Of a stretch of DNA of 64,000 bases, positions 22,908 to 36,332 are shown piece after piece. This DNA is from Clusia tigrina (taxonomy: Eukaryota > Arthropoda > Insecta > Diptera > Clusiidae): assembly GCA_920105625.2 (NCBI GenBank), contig OV050030.1, positions 160,775,863-160,839,862 of the forward strand, written 5' to 3'. Made by a program: the position numbers and the translations under genes. Within the stretch, counting starts at the first letter, position 1, and every line of letters starts with the position of its first letter. The notes beneath the pieces were generated by a model. That model was not told where the DNA came from, did not search any database, and saw nothing but the letters and a program-made list of their open reading frames with translations.

Positions 22908-23540
22908 GAAGTTTTATCAATGTTTGTTTTGGGACTCAAGGGTAGCATAGCTATGAAGCGATAGCTTCAATTTCAAGAGGCACGAGTACTTAATTGGCAC
23001 AAAATATCAAGGTTTTATTACGATCCAGTAAAAAGTTACAAGTATTTAAATGTTGCAAACTTTGATAGGTATAGGTCACACCGTATAGAAATAAGGGTCA
23101 TTTGAAGTTTAAAGGTGTTTGATTTGGGACTGAAGGGAAGCATAGCTATGAGCGATAGCTTAAATTCACAAGAAGCTCGAGTACTTTATTGTCAGAAAAT
23201 TTCAAGGTTTTATTACACTCCTGTAAAAAGTTACAAGCATTTGAATGTTGCAAACTTTGATAGGTATAGGACACACAGTCTAGAAGTTAGGGCCATTTGA
23301 AATTTTATCAATGTTTGTTTTGGGACTCAAGGGTAGCAGAGCTATGAGCGATAACTTAAATTCACAAGAGGCACGAGTACTTTATTGTCACAAAATTTCA
23401 AGGTTTTATTACGCTCCAGTAAAAAGTTACAAGCATTTAAATGTTGCAAACTTTGATAGGTATAGGACGCACTGTATAGAAGTTAGGGCCATTTGAAGTT
23501 TTATCAGTGTTTGTTTTGGGACTCAAGGGTAGCTATGAGC
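22908..23540 (+). repeat. 10-monomer HOR unit, partial tandem copy 3
   Basis: Three monomers and the start of a fourth continue the 1951-bp register, with the CACAGTCTAGAAG variant shared with copy 2. Near 23540 a GAGCGTTAACTTAAATTC monomer switches to the GATCCAGTAAATAGTTAC / GATAAATATAGG type and the register is lost. Confidence 0.8.
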
Positions 23541-26500
23541 GTTAACTTAAATTCACAAGAGGCACGAGTACTTTATTGTCACAAAATTTCAAGGTTTTAT
23601 TACGATCCAGTAAATAGTTACAAGTATTTAAATGTTGCAAACTTTGATAAATATAGGTCGCACCGTATAGAAATAAGGGTCATTTGAAGTTTAAAGGTGT
23701 TTGATTTGGGACTGAAGGGAAGCATAGATATGAGCGATAGCTTAAATTGACAAGAAGCTCGAGTACTTTATTGTCAGAAAATTTCAAGGTTTTATTACAC
23801 TCCTGTAAAAAGTTACAAGCATTTGAATGTTGCAAACTTTGATAGGTATAGGACAAACAGTATAGAAGTTAGGGCCATTTGAAATGTTATCAATGTTTGT
23901 TTTGGGACTCAAGGGTAGCAGAGCTATGAGCGATAACTTAAATTCACAAGAGGCACGAGTACTTTATTGTCACAAAATTTCAAGGCTATATTTCGCTCCA
24001 GTAAAAAGTTACAAGCATTTAAATGTTGCAAACTTTGATAGGTATAGGACGCACCGTATAGAAGTTAGGGCCATTTGAAGTTTTATCAGTGTTTTTTTTG
24101 TGACTCAAGGGTAGCTTAAATTCACAAGAGGCACGAGTACTTTATTGTCACAAAATTTCAAGGTTTTATTAAGCTCCAGTAAAAAGTTACAAGCATTTAA
24201 ATGTTGCAAACTTTGATAGGTATAGGACCCACCGTATAGAAGTTAGGGCCATTTGAAGTTTAAATGTGTTTTTGATTTGGGACTCAAGGGTAGCATAGCT
24301 ATGAGCGATAGCTTAAATCGATAAGAGGCTCGAGTACTTTGTCAAAAAATTTCAAGTTTTTATTACGCTCCTGTAAAAAGTTACAAGCATTTGAATGTTG
24401 CAAACTTTGATGGGTATAGGATGCATAGTATAGAAGTTAGGGCCATTTAAAGTTTTATCAGTGTTTGATTTGGGACTCAAGGGTAGCATAGCTATGCGCG
24501 ATAGCTTAAATTGATAAGAGGTACGAGTACTTTATTGTGACATAATTTCAAGGGTTTATAACGCTCCAGTAAAAAGTTACAAGCATTTGATTGTTGCACA
24601 CTTTGATAGGTATAAGACGAACAGTATAGAAGTTAGGGCCATTTGAAGTTTTATCAATGTTTGTTTTGGGACTCAAGGGTAGCATAGCTATGCGCGATAG
24701 CTTAAATTGAGAAGAGGGACGAGTACTTTATTGCCACAAAATTTCAAGGTTTCTGGACGCTCCAGTAAAAAGTTACAAGCATTTAAATATTGCAAGCTAT
24801 GATAGGTATAGGACGCACCGTATAGAAATAAGGGTCATTTGAAGTTTTATCAGTGTTTGTTTTCGGGCTCAAGTGTAGCATAGCTATGAGCGATAGCTTA
24901 AATTGACAAGAGGCTCGAGTACTCTATTGTCAGAAAATTTCTAGGTTTTATTACGCTCCTTTAAACACTTACAAGCATTTGAATGTTGCAAACTTTGATA
25001 GATATAAGACGCAGCGTATAGAAGTTAGGGCCATTTGAAGTTTTATCAATGTTTGTTTTGGGACTCAAGGGTAGCATAGCTATGAAGCGATAGCTTCAAT
25101 TTCAAGAGGCACGAGTACTTTATTGTCACAAAATTTCAAGGTTTTATTACGATCCAGTAAAAAGTTACAAGTATTTAAATGTTGCAAACTTTGATAAATA
25201 TAGGTCGCACCGTATAGAAATAAGGGTCATTTGAAGTTTAAAGGTGTTTGATTTGGGACTGAAGGGAAGCATAGATATGAGCGATAGCTTAAATTGACAA
25301 GAAGCTCGAGTACTTTATTGTCAGAAAATTTCAAGGTTTTATTAAGCTCCAGTAAAAAGTTACAAGCATTTGAATGTTGCAAACTTTGATAGGTATAGGA
25401 CAAACAGTATAGAAGTTAGGGCCATTTGAAATTTTATCAATGTTTGTTTTGGGACTCAAGGGTAGCAGAGCTATTAGCGATAACTTAAATTCACAAGAGG
25501 CACGAGTACTTTATTGTCACAAAATTTCAAGGCTTTATTACGCTCCAGTAAAAAGTTACCAGCATTTAAATGTTGCAAACTTTTATAGGTATAGGACGCA
25601 CCGTATAGAAATAAGGGTAATTTGAAGTTTAAAGGTGTTTGATTTGGGACTCAAGGGTAGCGTAGCTATGAGCGATAGCTTAAATTGACAAGAGGCTCGA
25701 GTACTTTATTGTCAGAAAATTTCAAGGTTTTATTACACTCCTGTAAAAAGTTACAAGCATTTGAATGTTGCAAACTTTGATAGGTATAGGACGGACCGTA
25801 TAGAAGTTAGGGCCATTTGAAGTTTTAAGGTGTTTGATTTGGGACTCAAGGGTAGCATAGCTATGCGCGATAGCTTAAACTGATAAGAGCACGAGTACTT
25901 TATTGTCACAAAATTTCATGGTTTTATGACGCTCCAATAAAAATTTATATGCATTTGAATGTTGCAAACTTTGATAGGTATAGGACGCACCGTATAGAAA
26001 TTAGGGCCATTTGAAGTTTAAATGTGTTTGATTTGGGACTCAAGGGTAGCATAGCTATGAGCGATAGCTTAAATCGATAAGAGGCTCGAGTACTTTGTCA
26101 CAAAATTTCAAGATTTTATTACGCTCCAGTAAAAAGTTTCAAGCATTTGAATGTTGCAAACTTTGATAGGTATAGGATGCACAGTATAGAAGTTAGGGCC
26201 ATTTGAAGTTTTATCAGTGTTTGATTTGGGACTCAAGGGTAGCATAGCTATGCGCGATAGCTTAAATTTATAAGAGGTACGAGTACTTTATTGTGACATA
26301 ATTTCAAGGGTTTATAACGCTCCAGTAAAAAGTTACAAGCATTTGATTGTTGCACACTTTGATAGGTATAAGACGCACCGTATAGAAGTTAGGGCCATTT
26401 GAAGTTTTATCAATGTTTGTTTTGGGACTTAAGGGTAGCATAGCTATGCGCGATAGCTTAAATTCAGAAGAGGGACGAGTACTTTATTGTCACAAAATTT

Positions 26501-27177
26501 CCAGGTTTCTTGATGCTCCAGTAAAAAGTTACAAGCATTTAAATGTTGCAAACTTTGATAGGTATAGGATGCACCGTATAGAAGTTAGGGCCATTTGAAG
26601 TTTTATCAGTGTTTGTTTTGGGACTCAAGGGTAGCTATGAGCGTTAGCTTAAATTCACAAGAGGCACGAGTACTTTATTGTCACAAAATTTCAAGGTTTT
26701 ATTAAGCTCCAGTAAAAAGTTACAAGCATTTAAATGTTGCAAACTTTGATAGGTATAGGACCCACCGTATAGAAGTTAGGGCCATTTGAAGTTTAAATGT
26801 GTTTTTGATTTGGGACTCAAGGGTAGCATAGCTATGAGCGATAGCTTAAATCGATAAGAGGCTCGAGTACTTTGTCAAAAAATTACAAGTTTTTATTACG
26901 CTCCTGTAAAAAGTTACAAGCATTTGAATGTTGCAAACTTTGATGGGTATAGGATGCACAGTATAGAAGTTAGGGCCATTTGAAGTTTTATCAGTGTTTG
27001 ATTTGGGACTCAAGGGTAGCATAGCTATGCGCGATAGCTTAAATTGATAAGAGGTACGAGTACTTTATTGTGACATAATTTCAAGGGTTTATAACGCTCC
27101 AGTAAAAAGTTACAAGCATTTGATTGTTGCACACTTTGATAGGTATAAGACGCACCGTATAGAAATAAGGGCCATTT
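23541..27177 (+). repeat. Satellite mosaic between two HOR domains
   Basis: Monomer variants from the 10-monomer HOR and from the trimer region are interleaved. The recurring GAGAAGAGGGACG monomer is 2520 bp after its copy at 22189 and 2533 bp before the one at 27242, so 13 monomers separate each pair. The stretch about 25624-26400 resembles 17.8-18.6 kb. A short monomer at 24077-24254 (178 bp) has lost 18 bp between two TAGC copies, giving GGGTAGCTTAAATTC. Confidence 0.75.
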
Positions 27178-28344
27178 GAAGTTTCATCAATCTTTGTTTT
27201 GGGACTCAAGGGTAGCATAGCTATGCGCGATAGCTTAAATTGAGAAGAGGGACGAGTACTTTATTGCCACAAAATTTCAAGGTTTCTGGACGCTCCAGTA
27301 AAAAGTTACAAGCATTTAAATATTGCAAGCTATGATAGGTATAGGACGCACCGTATAGAAATAAGGGTCATTTGAAGTTTTATCAGTGTTTGTTTTCGGG
27401 CTCAAGTGTAGCATAGCTATGAGCGATAGCTTAAATTGACAAGAGGCTCGAGTACTCTATTGTCAGAAAATTTCAAGTTTTTATTACGCTCCTTTAAAAA
27501 CTTACAAGCATTTGAATGTTGCAAACTTTGATAGGTATAAGACGCAGCGTATAGAAGTTAGGGCCATTTGAAGTTTTATCAATGTTTGTTTTGGGACTCA
27601 AGGGTAGCATAGCTATGAAGCGATAGCTTCAATTTCAAGAGGCACGAGTACTTTATTGTCACAAAATTTCAAGGTTTTATTACGATCCAGTAAAAAGTTA
27701 CAAGTATTTAAATGTTGCAAACTTTGATGAGTATAGGACGCGCAGTATAGAAGTTAGGGCCATTTGAAGTTTTATCAGTGTTTGTTTTGGGACTCAAGGG
27801 TAGCTATGAGCGTTAGCTTAAATTCACAAGAGGCACGAGTACTTTATTGTCACAAAATTTCAAGGTTTTATTAAGCTCCAGTAAAAAGTTACAAGCATTT
27901 AAATGTTGCAAACTTTGATAGGTATAGGATGCACCGTATAGAAGTTAGGGCCATTAGAAGTTTAAATGTGTTTGACTTGGGACTCAAGGGTAGCATAGCT
28001 ATGAGCGATAGCTTAAATCGATAAGAGGCTCGAGTACTTTGTCACAAAACTTCAAGATTTTATTACGCTCCAGTAAAAAGTTACAAGCATTTGAATGTTG
28101 CAAACTTTGATAGGTATAAGACGCACCGTATAGAAGTTAGGGCCATTTGAAGTTTTATCAGTGTTTGATTTGGGACTCAAGGGTAGCATAGCTATGCGCG
28201 ATAGCTTAAATTGATAAGAGGTACGAGTACTTTATTGTGACATAATTTCAAGGGTTTATAACGCTCCAGTAAAAAGTTGCAAGCATTTAAATGTTGCACA
28301 CTTTGATAGGTATAAGACGCACCGTATAGAAATAAGGGCCATTT
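27178..28344 (+). repeat. HOR-A unit 1: 6-monomer form, 1167 bp
   Basis: Number the 8-monomer HOR-A as: 1 GAGAAGAGGGACG, 2 TTTCGGGCTCAAGTG, 3 GAAGCGATAGCTTC, 4 GAAGGGAAGCATAGG, 5 GCAGAGC with GCGATAAC, 6 GAGCGTTAGC, 7 TTGACTTGGG with AATCGATAAG, 8 GCGCG with GAGGTACG. This unit has 1-2-3/5-6-7-8. The third monomer is a hybrid of types 3 and 5. Confidence 0.88.
27570..27765 (+). repeat. Hybrid type 3/5 monomer of the 6-monomer HOR-A form
   Basis: It starts as type 3 (GAAGCGATAGCTTC, CGATCCAG, AAGTATTTAAATG) and ends as type 5 (GTATAGGACGCGC). In a full unit, type 3 ends with GAAAAATATAGGTCGC. The switch lies in AACTTTGAT. The same hybrid occurs at 30295-30490 and 32442-32637, so one deletion event gave rise to all 6-monomer units. 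Confidence 0.82.
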
Positions 28345-29902
28345 GAAGTTCCATCAATGTTTGTTTTGGGACTCAAGGGTAGCATAGCTATGCGCGATAG
28401 CTTAAATTGAGAAGAGGGACGAGTACTTTATTGCCACAAAATTTCAAGGTTTCTGGACGCTCCAGTAAAAAGTTACAAGCATTTAAATACTGCAAGCTAT
28501 GATAGGTATAGGACGCACCGTATAGAAATAAGGGTCATTTGAAGTTTTATCAGTGTTTGTTTTCGGGCTCAAGTGTAGCATAGCTATGAGCGATAGCTTA
28601 AATTGACAAGAGGCTCGAGTACTCTATTGTCAGAAAATTTCAAGGTTTTATTACGCTCCTTTAAAAACTTACAAGCATTTGAATGTTGCAAACTTTGATA
28701 GGTATAAGACGCAGCGTATAGAAGTTAGGGCCATTTGAAGTTTTATCAATGTTTGTTTTGGGACTCAAGGGTAGCATAGCTATGAAGCGATAGCTTCAAT
28801 TTCAAGAGGCACGAGTACTTTATTGTCACAAAATTTCAAGGTTTTATTACGATCCAGTAAAAAGTTACAAGTATTTAAATGTTGCAAACTTTGAAAAATA
28901 TAGGTCGCACCGTATAGAAATAAGGGTCATTTGAAGTTTAAAGGTGTTTGATTTGGGACTGAAGGGAAGCATAGGTATGAGCGATAGCTTAAATTGACAA
29001 GAAGCTCGACTACTTTATTGTCAGAAAATTTCAAGGGTTTATTACACTCCTGTAAAAAGTTACAAGCATTTGAATGTTGCAAACTTTGATAGGTATAGGA
29101 CAAACAGTATAGAAGTTAGGGCCATTTGAAATTTTATCAATGTTTGTTTTGGGACTCAAGGGTAGCAGAGCTATGAGCGATAACTTAAATTCACAAGAGG
29201 CACGAGTACTTTATTGTCACAAAATTTCAAGGCTTTATTACGCTCCAGTAAAAAGTTACAAGCATTTAAATGTTGCAAACTTTGATAGGTATAGGACGCG
29301 CCGTATAGAAGTTAGGGCCATTTGAAGTTTTATCAGTGTTTGTTTTGGGACTCAAGGGTAGCTATGAGCGTTAGCTTAAATTCACAAGAGGCACGAGTAC
29401 TTTATTGTCACAAAATTTCAAGGTTTGATTAAGCTCCAGTAAAAAGTTACAAGCATTTAAATGTTGCAAACTTTGATAGGTATAGGACGCACCGTATAGA
29501 AGTTAGGGCCATTAGAAGTTTAAATGTGTTTGACTTGGGACTCAAGGGTAGCATAGCTATGAGCGATAGCTTAAATCGATAAGAGGCTCGAGTACTTTGT
29601 CACAAAACTTCAAGATTTTATTACGCTCCAGTAAAAAGTTACAAGCATTTGAATGTTGCAAACTTTGATAGGTATAAGACGCACCGTATAGAAGTTAGGG
29701 CCATTTGAAGTTTTATCAGTGTTTGATTTGGGACTCAAGGGTAGCATAGCTATGCGCGATAGCTTAAATTGATAAGAGGTACGAGTACTTTATTGTGACA
29801 TAATTTCAAGGGTTTATAACGCACCAGTAAAAAGTTACAAGCATTTGATTGTTGCACACTTTGATAGGTATAAGACGCACCGTATAGAAATAAGTGCCAT
29901 TT
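28345..29902 (+). repeat. HOR-A unit 2: full 8-monomer form, 1558 bp
   Basis: All eight types occur in the order 1 to 8. Types 4 and 5, absent from the previous unit, are the GAAGGGAAGCATAGG monomer with GCTCGACTAC and the GCAGAGC monomer with CAAGGCTTTATTACG. Confidence 0.9.
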
Positions 29903-31069
29903 GAAGTTTCATCAATGTTTGTTTTGGGACTCAAGGGTAGCATAGCTATGCGCGATAACTTAAATTGAGAAGAGGGACGAGTACTTTATTGCCACAAAAT
30001 TTCAAGGTTTCTGGACGCTCCAGTAAAAAGTTACAAGCATTTAAATATTGCAAGCTATGATAGGTATAGGACGCACCGTATAGAAATAAGGGTCATTTGA
30101 AGTTTTATCAGTGTTTGTTTTCGGGCTCAAGTGTAGCATAGCTATGAGCGATAGCTTAAATTGACAAGAGGCTCGAGTACTCTATTGTCAGAAAATTTCA
30201 AGGTTTTATTACGCTCCTTTAAAAACTTACAAGCATTTGAATGTTGCAAACTTTGATAGGTATAAGACGCAGCGTATAGAAGTTAGGGCCATTTGAAGTT
30301 TTATCAATGTTTGTTTTGGGACTCAAGGGTAGCATAGCTATGAAGCGATAGCTTCAATTTCAAGAGGCACGAGTACTTTATTGTCACAAAATTTCAAGGT
30401 TTTATTACGATCCAGTAAAAAGTTACAAGTATTTAAATGTTGCAAACTTTGATAAGTATAGGACGCGCCGTATAGAAGTTAGGGCCATTTGAAGTTTTAT
30501 CAGTGTTTGTTTTGGGACTCAAGGGTAGCTATGAGCGTTAGCTTAAATTCACAAGAGGCACGAGTACTTTATTGTCACAAAATTTCAAGGTTTTATTAAG
30601 CTCCAGTAAAAAGTTACAAGCATTTAAATGTTGCAAACTTTGATAGGTATAGGACGCACCGTATAGAAGTTAGGGCCATTAGAAGTTTAAATGTGTTTGA
30701 CTTGGGACTCAAGGGTAGCATAGCTATGAGCGATAGCTTAAATCGATAAGAGGCTCGAGTACTTTGTCACAAAACTTCAAGATTTTATTACGCTCCAGTA
30801 AAAAGTTACAAGCATTTAAATGTTGCAAACTTTGATAGGTATAAGACGCAGCGTATAGAAGTTAGGGCCATTTGAAGTTTTATCAGTGTTTGATTTGGGA
30901 CTCAAGGGTAGCATATCTATGCGCGATAGCTTAAATTGATAAGAGGTACGAGTACTTTATTGTGACATAATTTCAAGGGTTTATAACGCTCCAGTAAAAA
31001 GTTACAAGCATTTGATTGTTGCACACTTTGATAGGTATAAGACGCACCGTATAGAAATAAGGGCCATTT
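29903..31069 (+). repeat. HOR-A unit 3: 6-monomer form, 1167 bp
   Basis: Order 1-2-3/5-6-7-8, same length as 27178-28344. The hybrid monomer is at 30295-30490 with GATAAGTATAGGACGCGCC. Confidence 0.9.
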
Positions 31070-32048
31070 GAAGTTCCATCAATGTTTGTTTTGGGACTCA
31101 AGGGTAGCATAGCTATGCGCGATAGCTTAAATTGAGAAGAGGGACGAGTACTTTATTGCCACAAAATTTCAAGGTTTCTGGACGCTCCAGTAAAAAGTTA
31201 CAAGCATTTAAATACTGCAAGCTATGATAGGTATAGGACGCACCGTATAGAAATAAGGGTCATTTGAAGTTTTATTAGTGTTTGTTTTCGGGCTCAAGTG
31301 TAGCATAGCTATGAGCGATAGCTTAAATTGACAAGAGGCTCGAGTACTCTATTGTCAGAAAATTTCAAGGTTTTATTACGCTCCTTTAAAAACTTACAAG
31401 CATTTGAATGTTGCAAACTTTGATAGGTATAAGACGCAGCGTATAGAAGTTAGGGCCATTTGAAGTTTTATCAATGTTTGTTTTGGGACTCAAGGGTAGC
31501 ATAGCTATGAAGCGATAGCTTCAATTTCAAGAGGCACGAGTACTTTATTGTCACAAAATTTCAAGGTTTTATTACGATCCAGTAAAAAGTTACAAGTATT
31601 TAAATGTTGCAAACTTTGAAAAATATAGGTCGCACCGTATAGAAATAAGGGTCATTTGAAGTTTAAAGGTGTTTGATTTGGGACTGAAGGGAAGCATAGG
31701 TATGAGCGATAGCTTAAATTGACAAGAAGCTCGACTACTTTATTGTCAGAAAATGTCAAGGTTTTATTACACTCCTGTAAAAAGTTACAAGCATTTGAAT
31801 GTTGCAAACTTTGATAGGTATAGGACAAACAGTATAGAAGTTAGGGCCATTTGAAATTTTATCAATGTTTGTTTTGGGACTCAAGGGTAGCAGAGCTATG
31901 AGCGATAACTTAAATTCACAAGAGGCACGAGTACTTTATTGTCACAAAATTTCAAGGCTTTATTACGCTCCAGTAAAAAGTTACAAGCATTTAAATGTTG
32001 CAAACTTTGATAGGTATAGGACGCGCCGTATAGAAGTTAGGGCCATTT
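31070..32048 (+). repeat. HOR-A unit 4: 5-monomer form, 979 bp
   Basis: Types 1 to 5 are present and types 6, 7 and 8 are missing; the next type 1 begins at 32049. The join is at or within the first bases of the next monomer, which has GAAGTTTTATCAATG where other type 1 monomers have GAAGTTCCATC or GAAGTTTCATC. This places the crossover in the linker. Confidence 0.88.
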
Positions 32049-33216
32049 GAAGTTTTATCAATGTTTGTTTTGGGACTCAAGGTTAGCATAGCTATGCGCG
32101 ATAGCTTAAATTGAGAAGAGGGACGAGTACTTTATTGCCACAAAATTTCAAGGTTTCTGGACGCTCCAGTAAAAAGTTTACAAGCATTTAAATATTGCAA
32201 GCTATGATAGGTATAGGACGCACCGTATAGAAATAAGGGTCATTTGAAGTTTTATCAGTGTTTGTTTTCGGGCTCAAGTGTAGCATAGCTATGAGCGATA
32301 ACTTAAATTGACAAGAGGCTCGAGTACTCTATTGTCAGAAAATTTCAAGGTTTTATTACGCTCCTTTAAAAACTTACAAGCATTTGAATGTTGCAAACTT
32401 TGATAGGTATAAGACGCAGCGTATAGAAGTTAGGGCCATTTGAAGTTTTATCAATGTTTGTTTTGGGACTCAAGGGTAGCATAGCTATGAAGCGATAGCT
32501 TCAATTTCAAGAGGCACGAGTACTTTATTGTCACAAAATTTCAAGGTTTTATTACGATCCAGTAAAAAGTTACAAGTATTTAAATGTTGCAAACTTTGAT
32601 AAGTATAGGACGCGCCGTATAGAAGTTAGGGCCATTTGAAGTTTTATCAGTGTTTGTTTTGGGACTCAAGGGTAGCTATGAGCGTTAGCTTAAATTCACA
32701 AGAGGCACGAGTACTTTATTGTCACAAAATTTCAAGGTTTTATTAAGCTCCAGTAAAAAGTTACAAGCATTTAAATGTTGCAAACTTTGATAGGTATAGG
32801 ACGCACCGTATAGAAGTTAGGGCCATTAGAAGTTTAAATGTGTTTGACTTGGGACTCAAGGGTAGCATAGCTATGAGCGATAGCTTAAATCGATAAGAGG
32901 CTCGAGTACTTTGTCACAAAACTTCAAGATTTTATTACGCTCCAGTAAAAAGTTACAAGCATTTGAATGTTGCAAACTTTGATAGGTATAAGACGCACCG
33001 TATAGAAGTTAGGGCCATTTGAAGTTTTATCAGTGTTTGATTTGGGACTCAAGGGTAGCATAGCTATGCGCGATAGCTTAAATTGATAAGAGGTACGAGT
33101 ACTTTATTGTGACATAATTTCAAGGGTTTATAACGCTCCAGTAAAAAGTTACAAGCATTTGATTGTTGCACACTTTGATAGGTATAAGACGCACCGTATA
33201 GAAATAAGGGCCATTT
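32049..33216 (+). repeat. HOR-A unit 5: 6-monomer form, 1168 bp
   Basis: Order 1-2-3/5-6-7-8 with the hybrid at 32442-32637. One extra T in AAAAAGTTTACAAGC near 32178 explains the extra base. Confidence 0.88.
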
Positions 33217-34774
33217 GAAGTTCCATCAATGTTTGTTTTGGGACTCAAGGGTAGCATAGCTATGCGCGATAGCTTAAATTGAGAAGAGGGACGAGTACTT
33301 TATTGCCACAAAATTTCAAGGTTTCTGGACGCTCCAGTAAAAAGTTACAAGCATTTAAATACTGCAAGCTATGATAGGTATAGGACGCACCGTATAGAAA
33401 TAAGGGTCATTTGAAGTTTTATCAGTGTTTGTTTTCGGGCTCAAGTGTAGCATAGCTATGAGCGATAGCTTAAATTGACAAGAGGCTCGAGTACTCTATT
33501 GTCAGAAAATTTCAAGGTTTTATTACGCTCCTTTAAAAACTTACAAGCATTTGAATGTTGCAAACTTTGATAGGTATAAGACGCAGCGTATAGAAGTTAG
33601 GGCCATTTGAAGTTTTATCAATGTTTGTTTTGGGACTCAAGGGTAGCATAGCTATGAAGCGATAGCTTCAATTTCAAGAGGCACGAGTACTTTATTGTCA
33701 CAAAATTTCAAGGTTTTATTACGATCCAGTAAAAAGTTACAAGTATTTAAATGTTGCAAACTTTGAAAAATATAAGTCGCACCGTATAGAAATAAGGGTC
33801 ATTTGAAGTTTAAAGGTGTTTGATTTGGGACTGAAGGGAAGCATAGGTATGAGCGATAGCTTAAATTGACAAGAAGCTCGACTACTTTATTGTCAGAAAA
33901 TTTCAAGGTTTTATTACACTCCTGTAAAAAGTTACAAGCATTTGAATGTTGCAAACTTTGATAGGTATAGGACAAACAGTATAGAAGTTAGGGCCATTTG
34001 AAATTTTATCAATGTTTGTTTTGGGACTCAAGGGTAGCAGAGCTATGAGCGATAACTTAAATTCACAAGAGGCACGAGTACTTTATTGTCACAAAATTTC
34101 AAGGCTTTATTACGCTCCAGTAAAAAGTTACAAGCATTTAAATGTTGCAAACTTTGATAGGTATAGGACGCGCCGTATAGAAGTTAGGGCCATTTGAAGT
34201 TTTATCAGTGTTTGTTTTGGGACTCAAGGGTAGCTATGAGCGTTAGCTTAAATTCACAAGAGGCACGAGTACTTTATTGTCACAAAATTTCAAGGTTTTA
34301 TTAAGCTCCAGTAAAAAGTTACAAGCATTTAAATGTTGCAAACTTTGATAGGTATAGGACGCACCATATAGAAGTTAGGGCCATTAGAAGTTTAAATGTG
34401 TTTGACTTGGGACTCAAGGGTAGCATAGCTATGAGCGATAGCTTAAATCGATAAGAGGCTCGAGTACTTTGTCACAAAACTTCAAGATTTTATTACGCTC
34501 CAGTAAAAAGTTACAAGCATTTGAATGTTGCAAACTTTGATAGGTATAAGACGCACCGTATAGAAGTTAGGGCCATTTGAATTTTTATCAGTGTTTGATT
34601 TGGGACTCAAGGGTAGCATAGCTATGCGCGATAGCTTAAATTGATAAGAGGTACGAGTACTTTATTGTGACATAATTTCAAGGGTTTATAACGCTCCAGT
34701 AAAAAGTTACAAGCATTTGATTGTTGCACACTTTGATAGGTATAAGACGCACCGTATAGAAATAAGGGCCATTT
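33217..34774 (+). repeat. HOR-A unit 6: full 8-monomer form, 1558 bp
   Basis: The order is the same as 28345-29902, and the length is identical. I saw only scattered single-base changes, for example ATATAAGTCGC near 33770 and GCACCATATAG near 34361. Confidence 0.9.
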
Positions 34775-36332
34775 GAAGTTTCATCAATGTTTGTTTTGGG
34801 ACTCAAGGGTAGCATAGCTATGCGCGATAGCTTAAATTGAGAAGAGGGACGAGTACTTTATTGCCACAAAATTTCAAGGTTTCTGGACGCTCCAGTAAAA
34901 AGTTACAAGCATTTAAATATTGCAAGCTATGATAGGTATAGGACGCACCGTATAGAAATAAGGGTCATTTGAAGATTTATCAGTGTTTGTTTTCGGGCGC
35001 AAGTGTAGCATAGCTATGAGCGATAGCTTAAATTGACAAGAGGCTCGAGTACTCTATTGTCAGAAAATTTCAAGGTTTTATTACGCTCCTTTAAAAACTT
35101 ACAAGCATTTGAATGTTGCAAACTTTGATAGGTATAAGACGCAGCGTATAGAAGTTAGGGCCATTTGAAGTTTTATCAATGTTTGTTTTGGGACTCAAGG
35201 GTAGCATAGCTATGAAGCGATAGCTTCAATTTCAAGAGGCACGAGTACTTTATTGTCACAAAATTTCAAGGTTTTATTACGATCCAGTAAAAAGTTACAA
35301 GTATTTAAATGTTGCAAACTTTGAAAAATATAGGTCGCACCGTATAGAAATAAGGGTCATTTGAAGTTTAAAGGTGTTTGATTTGGGACTCAAGGGAAGC
35401 ATAGGTATGAGCGATAGCTTAAATTGACAAGAAGCTCGACTACTTTATTGTCAGAAAATTTCAAGGTTTTATTACACTCCTGTAAAAAGTTACAAGCATT
35501 TGAATGTTGCAAACTTTGATAGGTATAGGACAAACAGTATAGAAGTTAGGGCCATTTGAAATTTTATCAATGTTTGTTTTGGGACTCAAGGGTAGCAGAG
35601 CTATGAGCGATAACTTAAATTCACAAGAGGCACGAGTATTTTATTGGCACAAAATTTCAAGGCTTTATTACGCTCCAGTAAAAAGTTACAAGCATTTAAA
35701 TGTTGCAAACTTTGATAGGTATAGGACGCGCCGTATAGAAGTTAGGGCCATTTGAAGTTTTATCAGTGTTTGTTTTGGGACTCAAGGGTAGCTATGAGCG
35801 TTAGCTTAAATTCACAAGAGGCACGAGTACTTTATTGTCACAAAATTTCAAGGTTTTATTAAGCTCCAGTAAAAAGTTACAAGCATTTAAATGTTGCAAA
35901 CTTTGATAGGTATAGGACGCACCGTATAGAAGTTAGGGCCATTAGAAGTTTAAATGTGTTTGACTTGGGACTCAAGGGTAGCATAGCTATGAGCGATAGC
36001 TTAAATCGATAAGAGGCTCGAGTACTTTGTCACAAAACTTCAAGATTTTATTACGCTCCAGTAAAAAGTTACAAGCATTTGAATGTTGCAAACTTTGATA
36101 GGTATAAGACGCACCGTATAGAAGTTAGGGCCATTTGAAGTTTTATCAGTGTTTGATTTGGGACTCAAGGGTAGCATAGCTATGCGCGATAGTTTAAATT
36201 GATAAGAGGTACGAGTACTTTATTGTGACATAATTTGAAGGGTTTATTACGCTCCAGTAAAAAGTTACAAGCATTTAAATGTTGCAAACTTTGATAGGTA
36301 TAGGACGCACCGTATAGAAATAAGTGTCATTT
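34775..36332 (+). repeat. HOR-A unit 7: full 8-monomer form, last of the domain
   Basis: Types 1 to 8 in order, 1558 bp. It is slightly more diverged than units 2 and 6: TTTTCGGGCGC in type 2, GGGACTCAAGGGAAGC in type 4 and GTATTTTATTGGCAC in type 5. The final type 8 monomer has GCGCGATAGTTTAAATTG, and the regular HOR-A register ends here. Confidence 0.85.

Noticed and set aside
24103..24113. TTTTTTT run in GTGTTTTTTTTG as a transposon tail or terminator
   Set aside because: A local G-to-T and length variant of TGTTTGTTTTG in an otherwise normal monomer; no element or target-site duplication.
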